Source of the DNA: Modestobacter altitudinis
GTDB taxonomy: Bacteria; Actinomycetota; Actinomycetes; Mycobacteriales; Geodermatophilaceae
Assembly: GCF_005930475.1 (NCBI RefSeq)
Contig: NZ_SJEW01000011.1
Location: 28,373 to 92,372, forward strand
Direction of reading: 5' to 3'
Length of the DNA stretch: 64,000 nt
Positions 56,660 to 64,000 of this stretch are shown here, piece by piece. The position numbers were made by a program, and so were the translations under genes. The notes beneath the pieces are model-generated. The model worked only from the letters and a program-made list of their open reading frames with translations, did no database searches and had not been told where the DNA came from. Within the stretch, counting starts at the first letter, position 1, and each line of letters opens with the position of its first letter.

Positions 56660-57967
56660 ATGACCCTGACCGGCGGAGCGCCGTCCGAGGCCGACCGCCG
56701 CGTGGAGCACCCCTCGCTGGTCCCCGCCCACCTGCTGGCCGACCCGGACGCCGCTCCCGAGCGCGAGCCGGACGGCGTCGGCAGCACCGGCGGCCGACGG
56801 CGGGTGCAGCGCTCGGTCCGCGACTGGGTCGTGGACGTGAGCTGCTTCCTGCTCGCCCTGGCCGGCGGCGCGGTGTTCGTGGGCGCGGCGCTGTCGGAGT
56901 CACCTCCCCCGCCGGACGCGCTGGTGCTCGCCGACGTGCTCGCCGGCAGCACGGCCTGCCTGCTGCTGTGGGGGCGGCGGCGCTGGCCGGTGCAGATCGC
57001 CGTGCTGCTGGCGCTCGTCGGCTGCTTCTCGGACATGGCGAGCGTCGCCGTCCTGATCGCGCTGTTCACCGTCGCGGTGCACCGGCGGCTGCCCACCGTG
57101 CTGGTGCTGTCCGCGCTCAACCTCGCCGCGTTCTTCGTCTACACCGCCGTCCGGCCCACCGACGACGTCCCCTATCCGATCATCGTGGGGTTCGGTGTCG
57201 TGATGACGGCGGCGGTCGTGGCCTGGGGCATGTTCGTGCGCGCCCGCCGCCAACTGGTGCTCTCGTTGCGCGAGCGGGCGTTGCGGGCCGAGCGCGAGCA
57301 GCACCTGCGGGTCGCGCAGGCACGCGACCTGGAGCGCACCCGGATCGCCCGGGAGATGCACGACGTGCTGGCGCACCGGCTGTCGCTGCTGAGCATGCAC
57401 GCCGGCGCGCTGGAGTTCCGGCCCGATGCCCCGCCGGCGGAGATCGCCCAGGCGGCCGGCGTCGTCCGGGCCAGCGCGCGGCAGGCGCTGGAGGACCTGC
57501 GGGAGGTGATCGGTGTGCTCCGGGAGGCCAACGGCGACCCGGCGACCCGGCCGCAGCCGACCCTCGGGGACCTGCCCGCCCTCGTCGAGGAGTGCCGCCG
57601 GGCGGGTGTCCGGGTGCGCGCGGACTACCGGGTGCCGGAGCTGGGGTCGGCTCCGCCGGCGACCGGCCGCAACGCCTACCGGGTCGTGCAGGAGGGGCTC
57701 ACCAACGTCCGCAAGCACGCGCCGGGCACGGTCGCCGCCGTCCTGGTCGAGGGTGGCCCGGGCCGGGGGCTGACCGTCGAGGTCCGCAACCCCCCACCGG
57801 CGGGTGCCGAGCACACCGTGCCGCTGCCCAGCGGGGGCACCGGGCTGGTCGGGCTGCTGGAGCGGGTCAGCCTGGGCGGGGGCCACCTGGAGCACGGCTG
57901 GACGACGGACGGCGACTTCCGGCTGCGGGCGACGTTCCCCTGGCCGGCCGACTGGGCCGCCCGGTGA
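56660..57967 (+). CDS. Sensor histidine kinase (DesK/NarX-type)
   Basis: 435 residues: N-terminal cytosolic stretch, four to five membrane helices (about 60-200), then the HisKA_3 box RIAREMHDVLAHRLSLLSMHAG with His234, and an ATPase domain (NAYRVVQEGLTNVRKHAPG and a Gly-rich GTGLVGLLERV). ATG 56660 follows TAGCCT (56648-56653) by 6 nt. The final GTGA overlap joins it to the response regulator. Confidence 0.93.
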   Translation: MTLTGGAPSEADRRVEHPSLVPAHLLADPDAAPEREPDGVGSTGGRRRVQRSVRDWVVDVSCFLLALAGGAVFVGAALSESPPPPDALVLADVLAGSTACLLLWGRRRWPVQIAVLLALVGCFSDMASVAVLIALFTVAVHRRLPTVLVLSALNLAAFFVYTAVRPTDDVPYPIIVGFGVVMTAAVVAWGMFVRARRQLVLSLRERALRAEREQHLRVAQARDLERTRIAREMHDVLAHRLSLLSMHAGALEFRPDAPPAEIAQAAGVVRASARQALEDLREVIGVLREANGDPATRPQPTLGDLPALVEECRRAGVRVRADYRVPELGSAPPATGRNAYRVVQEGLTNVRKHAPGTVAAVLVEGGPGRGLTVEVRNPPPAGAEHTVPLPSGGTGLVGLLERVSLGGGHLEHGWTTDGDFRLRATFPWPADWAAR

Positions 57968-58635
57968 GGGAGCCGGTGCGGGTGCTCGTCGTCGACGACG
58001 ACCCGCTGGTGCGCGCCGCGCTGGCGATGGTGCTGGGCGGGGCGGAGGACCTGGAGCTGGTCGGTCAGGCCACCGACGGCGACGAGGTGCCTACAGCGGT
58101 CGAGCGCTGCTCCCCCGACGTCGTCCTGATGGACATCCGGATGCCACGCACCGACGGGCTCACTGCGACCGAGGAGCTGCTGGCCGGGCCCGGTGCGCCG
58201 GAGGTGATCGTGCTGACCACCTTCGACGCCGACGAGCAGGTGCTGCGGGCGCTGCGCGCCGGGGCGAGCGGCTTCCTGGTCAAGGACACCCCGCCGGCCG
58301 CGATCGTGGAGGCGGTGCGCCGGGTGGCCGCCGGTGAGCCGATGCTCTCCCCCACCGTCACCCGCCAGCTGATCGCGCACGTCGCAGCGGTCCAACCGGC
58401 ATCCCCCGGCGACGCCCGTGCCCGCGGCGCGCGCGCCCGACTCGATCAGCTCAGCGAACGGGAACGGGACGTCGCCCTGGCCATCGGCCGGGGGCTGTCC
58501 AACGCGCAGATCGGCGCGGAGCTCTACCTGAGCGTGGCGACGGTGAAGGCGCACGTGTCCCGGCTGCTGGTGAAGCTGGACCTCGCCAACCGGGTGCAGA
58601 TCGCCCTGCTGACCCACGACGCCGACCTGGTCTAG
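57964..58635 (+). CDS. NarL/FixJ-type response regulator
   Basis: 223 residues: receiver domain with VLVVDDDPLVRAAL, phosphoacceptor Asp57 (VVLMDIRMPRTDG) and LTTFDADEQVL, a linker, and a LuxR HTH (LSERERDVALAIGRGLSNAQIGAELYLSVATVKAHVSRLL). GTG 57964 overlaps the kinase stop. It probably controls the divergent ABC exporter. Confidence 0.93.
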   Translation: MREPVRVLVVDDDPLVRAALAMVLGGAEDLELVGQATDGDEVPTAVERCSPDVVLMDIRMPRTDGLTATEELLAGPGAPEVIVLTTFDADEQVLRALRAGASGFLVKDTPPAAIVEAVRRVAAGEPMLSPTVTRQLIAHVAAVQPASPGDARARGARARLDQLSERERDVALAIGRGLSNAQIGAELYLSVATVKAHVSRLLVKLDLANRVQIALLTHDADLV

Positions 58636-58640
58636 TCGGG

Positions 58641-58664
58641 GGGCCATGTTGGCCAACATGGCCC
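58641..58664. repeat. 24-bp perfect palindrome, copy 3
   Basis: GGGCCATGTTGG, mirrored exactly; the outer base pair of copies 1 and 2 is lost. It lies 5 nt after the response-regulator stop and 7 nt before the opposing pseudogene end. Confidence 0.78.
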
Positions 58665-58671
58665 TCGTCCG

Positions 58672-59008
58672 TCAGCGGCCCCTTGCCAGCCACCGGTGCA
58701 GCCGGCGGGTCACCCAGGGCAGCAGCAGGTAGGTCATGATCGGGGTCAGGGCCAGCGTGGTGACCGCCACCCGCAGCACGACGGGGACGCCGACGAGCAG
58801 CCGGCCGAGCGTCACGGTGGCCAGCAGGTTCAACGGGAAGAAGACCAGCCAGATGGTGACCGCCTGCTTCCACCGGCATGGTCGGGCCGGCACGGATCCA
58901 GGCGGTCATCTCCACCGTGTGAGCCGGGTCGGCCCGCCGGGTGAACGAGACGGTCACCGGCAGCTCCGGGGTCTCCGGAGCGGTCGGCACCGAGGTGGTG
59001 CTCTCCAT
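58672..59008 (-). pseudogene. Remnant of an antibiotic-biosynthesis-monooxygenase/two-helix membrane gene
   Basis: The start, MESTTSVPTAPETPELPVTV to VEMTAWIRAG, matches the opening of ABM-superfamily proteins with a C-terminal membrane pair. The end, RWKQAVTIWLVFFPLNLLATV to TYLLLPWVTRRLHRW, matches their membrane tail, but in another frame. The ~100 residues of the ABM domain between them are missing, with the junction near 58870-58885. So an internal deletion with loss of frame. A short intact ORF at 58672-58893 might still make the membrane tail. Confidence 0.75.
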
Positions 59009-59103
59009 GACCCCCAGCATCGCCGTCGCGCGTGACGAACACGTGACGGGCTCCCCTGCGCGCCGCACCGGCCGGGCACAGGTCCGGTCGCGATGATCGG
59101 GGG

Positions 59104-59808
59104 GTGGAGGCCCTCGACCGGTTCTGGACCCGGGTCAGCGCCTCCTCTCCCCCACTGCCCGGCTGGCTGCTGGCCCTCAGCGCGGCGCTCGCCGCCGTCC
59201 TGGTGCTCTCCCCGGCGCTGTGGGGACGCTCCCGGCACGCGGTGACCATCGCCCACGAGGGTGCGCACGGGCTGGCCGCGCTGGTCACCGGGCGTCGGCT
59301 GTCCGGCATCCGGCTGCACTCGGACACCTCCGGGCTGACCGTCTCGGCCGGCCGGCCGGCCGGGCCCGGCATGGTGCTCACCGCCGCGGCGGGCTACACC
59401 GGGCCGGGGCTGTTCGGCCTGGGCGCGGCCGCCCTGCTGGCCGCCGGGTACGCGGTCGGGCTGCTGTGGGCGCTGCTGGCCCTGCTTGCGCTGCTGCTGG
59501 TGCAGATCCGCAACTGGTACGGCCTGTGGTCGGTCCTGGTCACCGGCGCCCTGGTGTTCGTCGCCACCTGGTGGCTGCCGGCGGACGGCCAGGCGGCGTT
59601 CGCCCACCTGGTCACCTGGTTCCTGCTGCTGGCCGCCCCCAAGACCGTGGTCGAGCTGCAGACCAAACGCCGGCGGGGCGCCGGGCGGGACTCCGACGCC
59701 GACCAGCTGGCCCGGCTCACCCGGCTCCCCGGGCTGCTCTGGGTCGGGTTCTTCCTGCTGGTCGACGTCGGCGCCCTCGTCCTCGGCACCTGGTGGCTGC
59801 TCCCCTGA
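59104..59808 (+). CDS. M50-like membrane metallopeptidase
   Basis: 234 residues, several membrane helices. HEGAHGLAALVTGR (residues 51-64) is the HExxH zinc motif of site-2-protease-like M50B proteins, and GMVLTAAAGYTGP follows, as in that family. No PDZ domain. Substrate unknown. GTG 59104; no RBS and no clear -10 seen. Confidence 0.85.
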   Translation: MEALDRFWTRVSASSPPLPGWLLALSAALAAVLVLSPALWGRSRHAVTIAHEGAHGLAALVTGRRLSGIRLHSDTSGLTVSAGRPAGPGMVLTAAAGYTGPGLFGLGAAALLAAGYAVGLLWALLALLALLLVQIRNWYGLWSVLVTGALVFVATWWLPADGQAAFAHLVTWFLLLAAPKTVVELQTKRRRGAGRDSDADQLARLTRLPGLLWVGFFLLVDVGALVLGTWWLLP

Positions 59809-59819
59809 CCACCTGATGG

Positions 59820-59870
59820 CCCCCTCGCAGGGGCCCGAGCCGAGCTCGCGAGGCCCGGGGGGCGAGGGGG
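59820..59870. terminator. Hairpin between M50-like and GH65 genes
   Basis: CCCCCTCGC (59820-59828) pairs with GCGAGGGGG (59862-59870), with shorter stems inside (GGGCC with GGCCC, CGAG with CTCG). Located between convergent genes. Confidence 0.65.
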
Positions 59871-59877
59871 TCCTTCG

Positions 59878-62250
59878 TCAGTCGCTGGTCGGGCGGTTGC
59901 GGCGGCGGGGGGCTGCGTGCGGCGGCTGGTGCACCGGCTGGACGTCCGGCGCCGGGGGGATCTTCCGCTCCTGCGGCTCCGAGGTCACGGTGAACGTCTC
60001 GCCGTGGTGGGCGATCTCGATCGGCTCGTCGCCGTAGACCAGCCGGTACGTCGCCTGCTCCGGGGTCACCGACACGGCCAGGCAGCGGCCCTGGAACACC
60101 ACCCGGAACGCCAGCCGGGAGATCCGCGGCGGCAGCCGGGGCGCGAACGTGAGCTTCCCGTCGTGGTCACGCATCCCGCCGAACCCGGCGACCGCCACCA
60201 TCCAGCCGCCGGCCAGGGAGGCGATGTGCAGCCCGTGCCCGCTGTTGCCGTGCAGGTTCTGCAGGTCGGTCAGCGCCGCCTCGCCCCAGTAGTCGTGGGC
60301 CAGCTGCAGGTGCCCGGTCTCCGCCGCCATCACCGCCTGCTGCGCGGCCGACAGCGAGGAGTCGCGCACGGTGCGGGCCTCGTAGTAGGCGAAGTCGGCG
60401 ATCTTCTGCTCGAGCGTGAACGCGTCCCCGCGCAGGTGCAGCGCCATCACCAGGTCGGCCTGCTTGACCACCTGCTTGCGGTAGATGTCGAAGTAGGGGA
60501 AGTGCAGCAGCAGCGGGTACTGGTCCGGCGTCGTCCCCTCGAAGTCCCACTCCTCGTGGTGGGTGAACCCCTCCGACTGCTCGTGCACGCCCAGGCTCTT
60601 GTTGAAGGGGATGCACATCTCCTCGGCCGCGCGCCTCCAGTGCGCGACCTCGTCGGCGGAGACCATCAGCCGGGCCGCCGTCTGCGGCTGCCGGTCGACG
60701 GCCGCCGCCGCCTCGCGCAGGTTCCGCTGGGCCATCAGGTTCGTGTAGACGTTGTTGTCGACGACCGCGGTGTACTCGTCCGGCCCGGTCACCCCGTCGA
60801 TCCTGAACCCCCGGTCGTCGTCGAAGTGGCCGAGGGACGCCCACAGCCGGGCAGTCTCCACCAGCAGCTCGGTGCCGTAGTCGCGGTCGAACTCCTCGTC
60901 CAGGGTCGCCCACCAGTACCGGGCCACCGCGTCGGCGATGTCGGCGTTGATGTGGAAGGCCGCCGTCCCGGCCGGCCAGTACCCCGACGTCTCCTCGCCG
61001 CGGATCGTCCGCCACGGGAAGGCGGCGCCGTCCTGACCGAGCTCGCGGGCCCGGTCCCGGGCCAGCTCCAGCGTCGAGTGCCGCCACAGCAGCGCGTCCC
61101 GGGCGGCGCCGGGCACCGTGTAGGTGAGCACCGGCAGGACGTAGGTCTCGGTGTCCCAGAACGTGTGCCCGTCGTAGCCGTCGCCGGTGAGCCCCTTGGC
61201 GGGGATCGGCTGGCGCTCGGCGCGCAGCCCGGCCTGCAGGACGTGGAACATGCCGACCCGGACCGCCTGCTGCAGTTCCTCGTCGCCCTCGATCTCGACG
61301 TCGGCCTCGTCCCAGTGCCGGTCCAGCAGCTCCCGCTGCTCGCGCACCAGCCGGTCCCACCCGGCGAGCTTGGCGGTGGCCAGTGCCCCCTCGACCTGGT
61401 CCCGGACGGCGGCCGCGGACCGTCGGCTGGACCAGCCGTAGGCCAGGTACTTGACCAGCCGCAGCTTGGACCCGGCCGGCAGCCGGGCGGCGAGGGTGTA
61501 GCGGGCGAGGTCCGCGGAGACCTCGAGGTCCTCGGTGGCCTGGTCGGGGACGTCGACCTCGTGGTCCATCCCGGCAGCCATCCGCAGCCGGCTGCGCCTG
61601 GTCTGGTGCACCAGGACGGCGTGCCGGCCCCGGCCGACGTGCAGCTCGGACTGCAGGGGGCGGTCCATCGCCGAGCCCGCCCGGGGGTCGTCGGTCTGCG
61701 CGGTGTTGACCGACTCGTTGGCCAGCAGGTCCGACTGGAGGGCGATGTAGAGGTCGCCCTCCTCGTCGGTGCACTCCACCTGGTACTCGATCGCCGCGAT
61801 GGAGCGCCGGGTCAGCGAGACCAGCCGGGTGCTGGTGACCCTGACCTGCCGGCCGCTGGGCGAGCGCCACTCGGTCGTCCGGCGGAGCACGCCGTCGCGG
61901 AGGTCCAGCGAGCGGCGGTGCTTGACGATGTTGCCGTACTGCAGGTCCAGCGGCGTGTCCCCGACGAGCAGCCGGATGATCTTGCCGTCGGTCACGTTGA
62001 CCACCGTCTGGCCCTGTTCCGGGAAGCCGTACCCGGCCTCCGCGTAGGGCAGCGGCCGCTCCTCGAAGAAGCCGTTCAGGTACGTTCCCGGGACGACGAC
62101 CGGCTCACCCTCGTCCAGGGTGCCGCGCATGCCGATGTGCCCGTTGGCCAGTGCGAAGACCGACTCGTGGGTGCCCAGCGACGCCAGGTCGACGCCGACC
62201 TCGGTCAGCGACCACGGCTTGACCAGGAAGTGTGCGCGCCCTTCCGTCAC
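59878..62250 (-). CDS. Glycoside hydrolase family 65 phosphorylase
   Basis: 790 residues. N-terminal beta-sandwich (ESVFALANGHIGMRGTLDEGEP), linker and an alpha6/alpha6 barrel with GYDGHTFWDTETYVLPVL, the catalytic region DGVTGPDEYTAVVDNN (Glu near residue 490) and GHGLHIASLAGGWMVAVAGFGG (phosphate-binding side). GH65 enzymes phosphorolyse maltose, trehalose, kojibiose or nigerose; which one is not clear. ATG or GTG at 62250 overlaps the beta-PGM stop by 4 nt, as in the mycobacterial Rv3400-Rv3401 pair. Confidence 0.93.
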   Translation of the reverse strand: MTEGRAHFLVKPWSLTEVGVDLASLGTHESVFALANGHIGMRGTLDEGEPVVVPGTYLNGFFEERPLPYAEAGYGFPEQGQTVVNVTDGKIIRLLVGDTPLDLQYGNIVKHRRSLDLRDGVLRRTTEWRSPSGRQVRVTSTRLVSLTRRSIAAIEYQVECTDEEGDLYIALQSDLLANESVNTAQTDDPRAGSAMDRPLQSELHVGRGRHAVLVHQTRRSRLRMAAGMDHEVDVPDQATEDLEVSADLARYTLAARLPAGSKLRLVKYLAYGWSSRRSAAAVRDQVEGALATAKLAGWDRLVREQRELLDRHWDEADVEIEGDEELQQAVRVGMFHVLQAGLRAERQPIPAKGLTGDGYDGHTFWDTETYVLPVLTYTVPGAARDALLWRHSTLELARDRARELGQDGAAFPWRTIRGEETSGYWPAGTAAFHINADIADAVARYWWATLDEEFDRDYGTELLVETARLWASLGHFDDDRGFRIDGVTGPDEYTAVVDNNVYTNLMAQRNLREAAAAVDRQPQTAARLMVSADEVAHWRRAAEEMCIPFNKSLGVHEQSEGFTHHEEWDFEGTTPDQYPLLLHFPYFDIYRKQVVKQADLVMALHLRGDAFTLEQKIADFAYYEARTVRDSSLSAAQQAVMAAETGHLQLAHDYWGEAALTDLQNLHGNSGHGLHIASLAGGWMVAVAGFGGMRDHDGKLTFAPRLPPRISRLAFRVVFQGRCLAVSVTPEQATYRLVYGDEPIEIAHHGETFTVTSEPQERKIPPAPDVQPVHQPPHAAPRRRNRPTSD

Positions 62251-62966
62251 AGCAGCTCGTCCAGGTCCTGCACGACGACGTCCGCGCCACGCTCGCGCAA
62301 CCCGTCGGCCTGACCCACCCGGTCCACCCCGACGACGAAGCCGAACTCCCCCGCCCGACCCGCGGCCACGCCGGAGAGCGCGTCCTCGAACACGACCGCC
62401 TCCGCCGGCAGCACCCCCAGGGCGCGGGCGCCGGCGAGGAAGCTGTCCGGAGCCGGCTTGCCGCGCAGTCCGTCGCGCTTGGCGACCACCCCGTCCACCC
62501 GGGTGTCGATCAGGTCGGCGAACCCACCAGCCGCCACGACCTGCTCGCCGTTGGCCGAGGCGGTGACGACGGCGGTGGCGAGGCCTGCGTCCTTGACCGC
62601 CCGCAGGTAGCGCATCGACCCCTCGTAGACCTGCACACCGTGCTCGTCGAGCTCGCGCAGCAGCAGCTCGTTCTTCCGAGTCGCCACACCGCGGACCGTC
62701 GCCGCGTCGGCCGGGTCGCCGTCGGTGCCCTCGGGCAGCGTGATCCCACGGCTGGCCAGGAAGTCGCGGACGCCGTCCTCCCGGGGCTTGCCGTCGACGT
62801 GGGTGTTGTAGTCGGCCTGGCTGAACTCGGCCGCCGCCGGGTCACGACCCCGCAGGAACTCGTCGAAGGTGCGCTTCCAGGCGGCCTGGTGCACCTTCGC
62901 GGTCTGGGTGAGGACGCCGTCGAGGTCGAACAGGCACGCACGGATGGATTCGGGGAGTCCCAGCAC
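62247..62966 (-). CDS. pgmB: Beta-phosphoglucomutase (HAD family)
   Basis: Converts beta-glucose-1-phosphate, the GH65 product, to glucose-6-phosphate. CLFDLDGVLTQTAKVH (motif I and cap), VVTASANGEQV, RGKPAPDSFLAGA and VVFEDALSGVAAG. GTG 62966 is preferred over GTG 62975 because TAGCGT (62974-62979) lies 7 nt upstream of it and would overlap the earlier codon. First gene of a two-gene unit with GH65. Length 239 aa. Confidence 0.9.
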   Translation of the reverse strand: MLGLPESIRACLFDLDGVLTQTAKVHQAAWKRTFDEFLRGRDPAAAEFSQADYNTHVDGKPREDGVRDFLASRGITLPEGTDGDPADAATVRGVATRKNELLLRELDEHGVQVYEGSMRYLRAVKDAGLATAVVTASANGEQVVAAGGFADLIDTRVDGVVAKRDGLRGKPAPDSFLAGARALGVLPAEAVVFEDALSGVAAGRAGEFGFVVGVDRVGQADGLRERGADVVVQDLDELL

Positions 62967-63125
62967 GTGCGACACGCTACGACGATTGCCTGACGCAGTC
63001 CTGTCGAGACCTTCACCGAGCCGGCGGCCCAGGGGTGGACGTCAGCGCTGCGCCCGAAGGGCGTTGAGTGTGCTCGTCGTGGGGTTCATCGGGCATCGGG
63101 GACGACGCGCATCATTTAGAAGCTT

Positions 63126-63140
63126 AGTTGGGGATAACGG
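63126..63140 (+). repeat. AGTTGGGGATAACGG repeat, copy 5
   Basis: Reverse orientation relative to copies 1-4; followed by TTGTAGATGG. Confidence 0.7.
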
Positions 63141-63398
63141 TTGTAGATGGGAAGTCTCGTCTCCACCTCCATCGGCAGTCCGGCAAGGTGGCGGAACGGC
63201 GGCCCAGCTGGCCGGGCAGGCGACTCGACCCCTGAGCTGCCCCCTCTGCGCCCCCCGCGACCGCGAGCGGCCCACGCCGGGCGAGGTCGCGGGCCGGCGG
63301 CCCTGTCGGTCGTCGTCACTGCTCGCCCGGAGGGCGCTCCCCCGGGTGTTGCTGGGCGTGTGCGAGCCGGGGACGACGGGTGGTTGGGTGGGTCGAGT

Positions 63399-63413
63399 TG
63401 TTGGGGATAACGG
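63399..63413 (+). repeat. TGTTGGGGATAACGG repeat, copy 6
   Basis: Followed by TCGTAGGTGG, very close to the flank of copy 5, which shows the conserved unit extends at least 10 nt beyond the core. Confidence 0.7.
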
Positions 63414-63605
63414 TCGTAGGTGGAACACGGAGCACCGTCGGCTGTCCGGCGTCCGGCAGCTCCCGCTCCCGGCGCGGGCTCCACCGCTGCGAGGGGCTTC
63501 GCCCTCCGGGCACCACTTCCCTCCCTCGTCGGTGCCGCCCGGGCGCGCACTCCGCTCCCCCGCTCGTGCACCACCTCCCTCACCTCCACGTCGCCGGCAC
63601 GGTCG

Positions 63606-63713
63606 AGTCGTGGTCCCGCGGCCCGTCGTCGTCTCGCGGCCCGTCGTCGTCTCGCGGCCCGTCGTCGTCTCGCGGCCCGTCGTCGTCTCGCGCCCCTTCG
63701 TCGTCTCGGGGCC
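63606..63713. repeat. 18-bp tandem repeat, about 6 units
   Basis: Unit CCCGTCGTCGTCTCGCGG; the central units are identical and the end units diverge. On the minus strand it would encode GRETTT repeats, but no supported gene covers it. Confidence 0.85.
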
Positions 63714-63801
63714 GGACACCGCCGCGTCGGGAGGGGACTCCCCCGGCGGCGTCCGGGTGGTCGCAGGACCCGGGGGCGGCGGGTCGGCAAGGCGACGCGG
63801 T

Positions 63802-63816
63802 TGTTGGGGATAACGG
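63802..63816 (+). repeat. TGTTGGGGATAACGG repeat, copy 7
   Basis: Core identical to copy 6; the flank (AAGCTGAACG) is different. About 160 nt before the next gene. Confidence 0.7.
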
Positions 63817-63962
63817 AAGCTGAACGTGCACAGACACGGCGAAGCCGGGTCGGCGGAGGCCGATCGGCCGGCGTGCCACCGAACTGCCTAGGGTCGGTAC
63901 CGGCTGCGGCACCGCCGCTCTCCCGGTCCCCGCCGGGAGTCCACGACCCGAGGAGCACCGGC

Positions 63963-64000
63963 ATGGCCGACCGCCCCGCCCCGCCCGACCCCTACGACTT
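63963..64000 (+). CDS. Start of an unidentified gene (3' truncated by window)
   Basis: ATG 63963 with GAGGAGC about 8 nt upstream and TAGGGT at 63889-63894 as a possible -10. Only MADRPAPPDPYD can be read, too little to assign a family. Confidence 0.5.
   Translation, partial: MADRPAPPDPYD

Larger units (their letters stand above)
62980..63962. other. Repeat-rich gene-poor stretch
   Basis: About 1 kb without a supported gene. It holds three copies of the GTTGGGGATAACGG repeat in one orientation, several short CGCCC-GNA-GGGCG hairpins (e.g. about 63053-63065 and 63324-63338), an 18-bp tandem repeat (63606-63713) and, at the end, the leader of the next gene with TAGGGT at 63889-63894. The copies at 63126 and 63399 share further similarity downstream (GTCGGC-TGTCCGGC-like), so the repeat unit may be longer than its core. 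Confidence 0.6.

Noticed and set aside
59917..62313. A 798-codon open frame antisense to the GH65 gene
   Set aside because: Same GC-shadow effect; no motif in it, and the GH65 protein is complete.
63606..63713. 18-bp tandem array as a CRISPR
   Set aside because: Units are directly adjacent with no unique spacers, and no cas genes are present.
63042..63719. A 225-codon frame with GRETTT repeats
   Set aside because: The repeats come from the 18-bp tandem array; the remainder is low-complexity and has no start signal or family motif.

Overview
The window is high-GC DNA from an actinobacterium. It carries a complete Pup-proteasome locus, TatA/TatC, PafB/PafC, RbpA, HelY, a two-gene Lnt/Ppm1 unit and many GTG starts with a TANNNT box 6-8 nt upstream. 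The 26-bp GGGCCATGTTGG palindromes and the overall gene set suggest the family Geodermatophilaceae (Blastococcus/Modestobacter/Geodermatophilus). That placement is inference from memory, not from a search.

Layout. 0-8.2 kb: end of a dGTPase-like gene, a PAC2-family protein, cobalamin-dependent methionine synthase (metH), a HAD phosphatase, a RecB-like Fe-S nuclease and TrmI. 8.3-23.2 kb: the proteasome region, with arc/mpa, dop, a 2H phosphoesterase, pup, an HNH/endonuclease VII-type gene, prcB, prcA, pafA, a ~1 kb gene-free stretch, a DUF3866 gene, pafB-pafC, a one-helix membrane protein, tatA-tatC and a lipid kinase. 23.3-31.6 kb: HelY helicase, a DUF4333 membrane protein, a 5'-3' exonuclease, an M24 peptidase, an Lrp regulator, a radical SAM protein with an SOS box, and an unrecognised protein with weak recombinase-like features. 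31.7-36.2 kb: lactonase-like MBL hydrolase, HpcH/HpaI aldolase, acyltransferase, lipase maturation factor, GNAT. 36.3-43.3 kb: an aminomutase-type lysine degradation cluster (kamA divergent from kdd, amidohydrolase, kamD, kamE, kal). 43.7-51.2 kb: lnt-ppm1-fxsA, rbpA (with a SigR-type promoter), a UMF1-type MFS protein with tdk, and GDPD with an acyltransferase. 51.2-54.8 kb: small genes and accessory material (zinc-ribbon protein, lipoprotein, second endonuclease VII-type protein, a frameshifted VOC gene, a VapBC-type toxin-antitoxin pair). 54.8-58.6 kb: ABC exporter and a DesK/NarL-type two-component system. 58.7-63.0 kb: a decayed monooxygenase-like gene, an M50-like peptidase, GH65 phosphorylase with beta-phosphoglucomutase. 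63.0-64.0 kb: repeat-rich gene-poor DNA and the first codons of another gene.

How the genes work together. Dop deamidates Pup, PafA ligates it to proteins, Arc/Mpa unfolds the tagged proteins and PrcBA degrades them; PafBC is known in mycobacteria as a DNA-damage transcription activator. The lysine cluster would run L-lysine to beta-lysine to 3,5-diaminohexanoate to 3-keto-5-aminohexanoate, with Kal deaminating 3-aminobutyryl-CoA; the cleavage enzyme Kce is not in the window. GH65 and beta-PGM would phosphorolyse an alpha-glucobiose and convert beta-glucose-1-phosphate to glucose-6-phosphate.

Most notable: an endonuclease VII-like gene inside the proteasome operon, coupled to prcB by a GTGA overlap; a 24-nt tandem repeat that forms a 41-codon bridging ORF between two lysine genes; two dispersed repeat families (CCGTTATCCCCAAC, seven copies; a perfect palindrome, three copies); an SOS box and a SigR-type promoter in front of genes whose relatives are known to be controlled that way; and two decayed genes.
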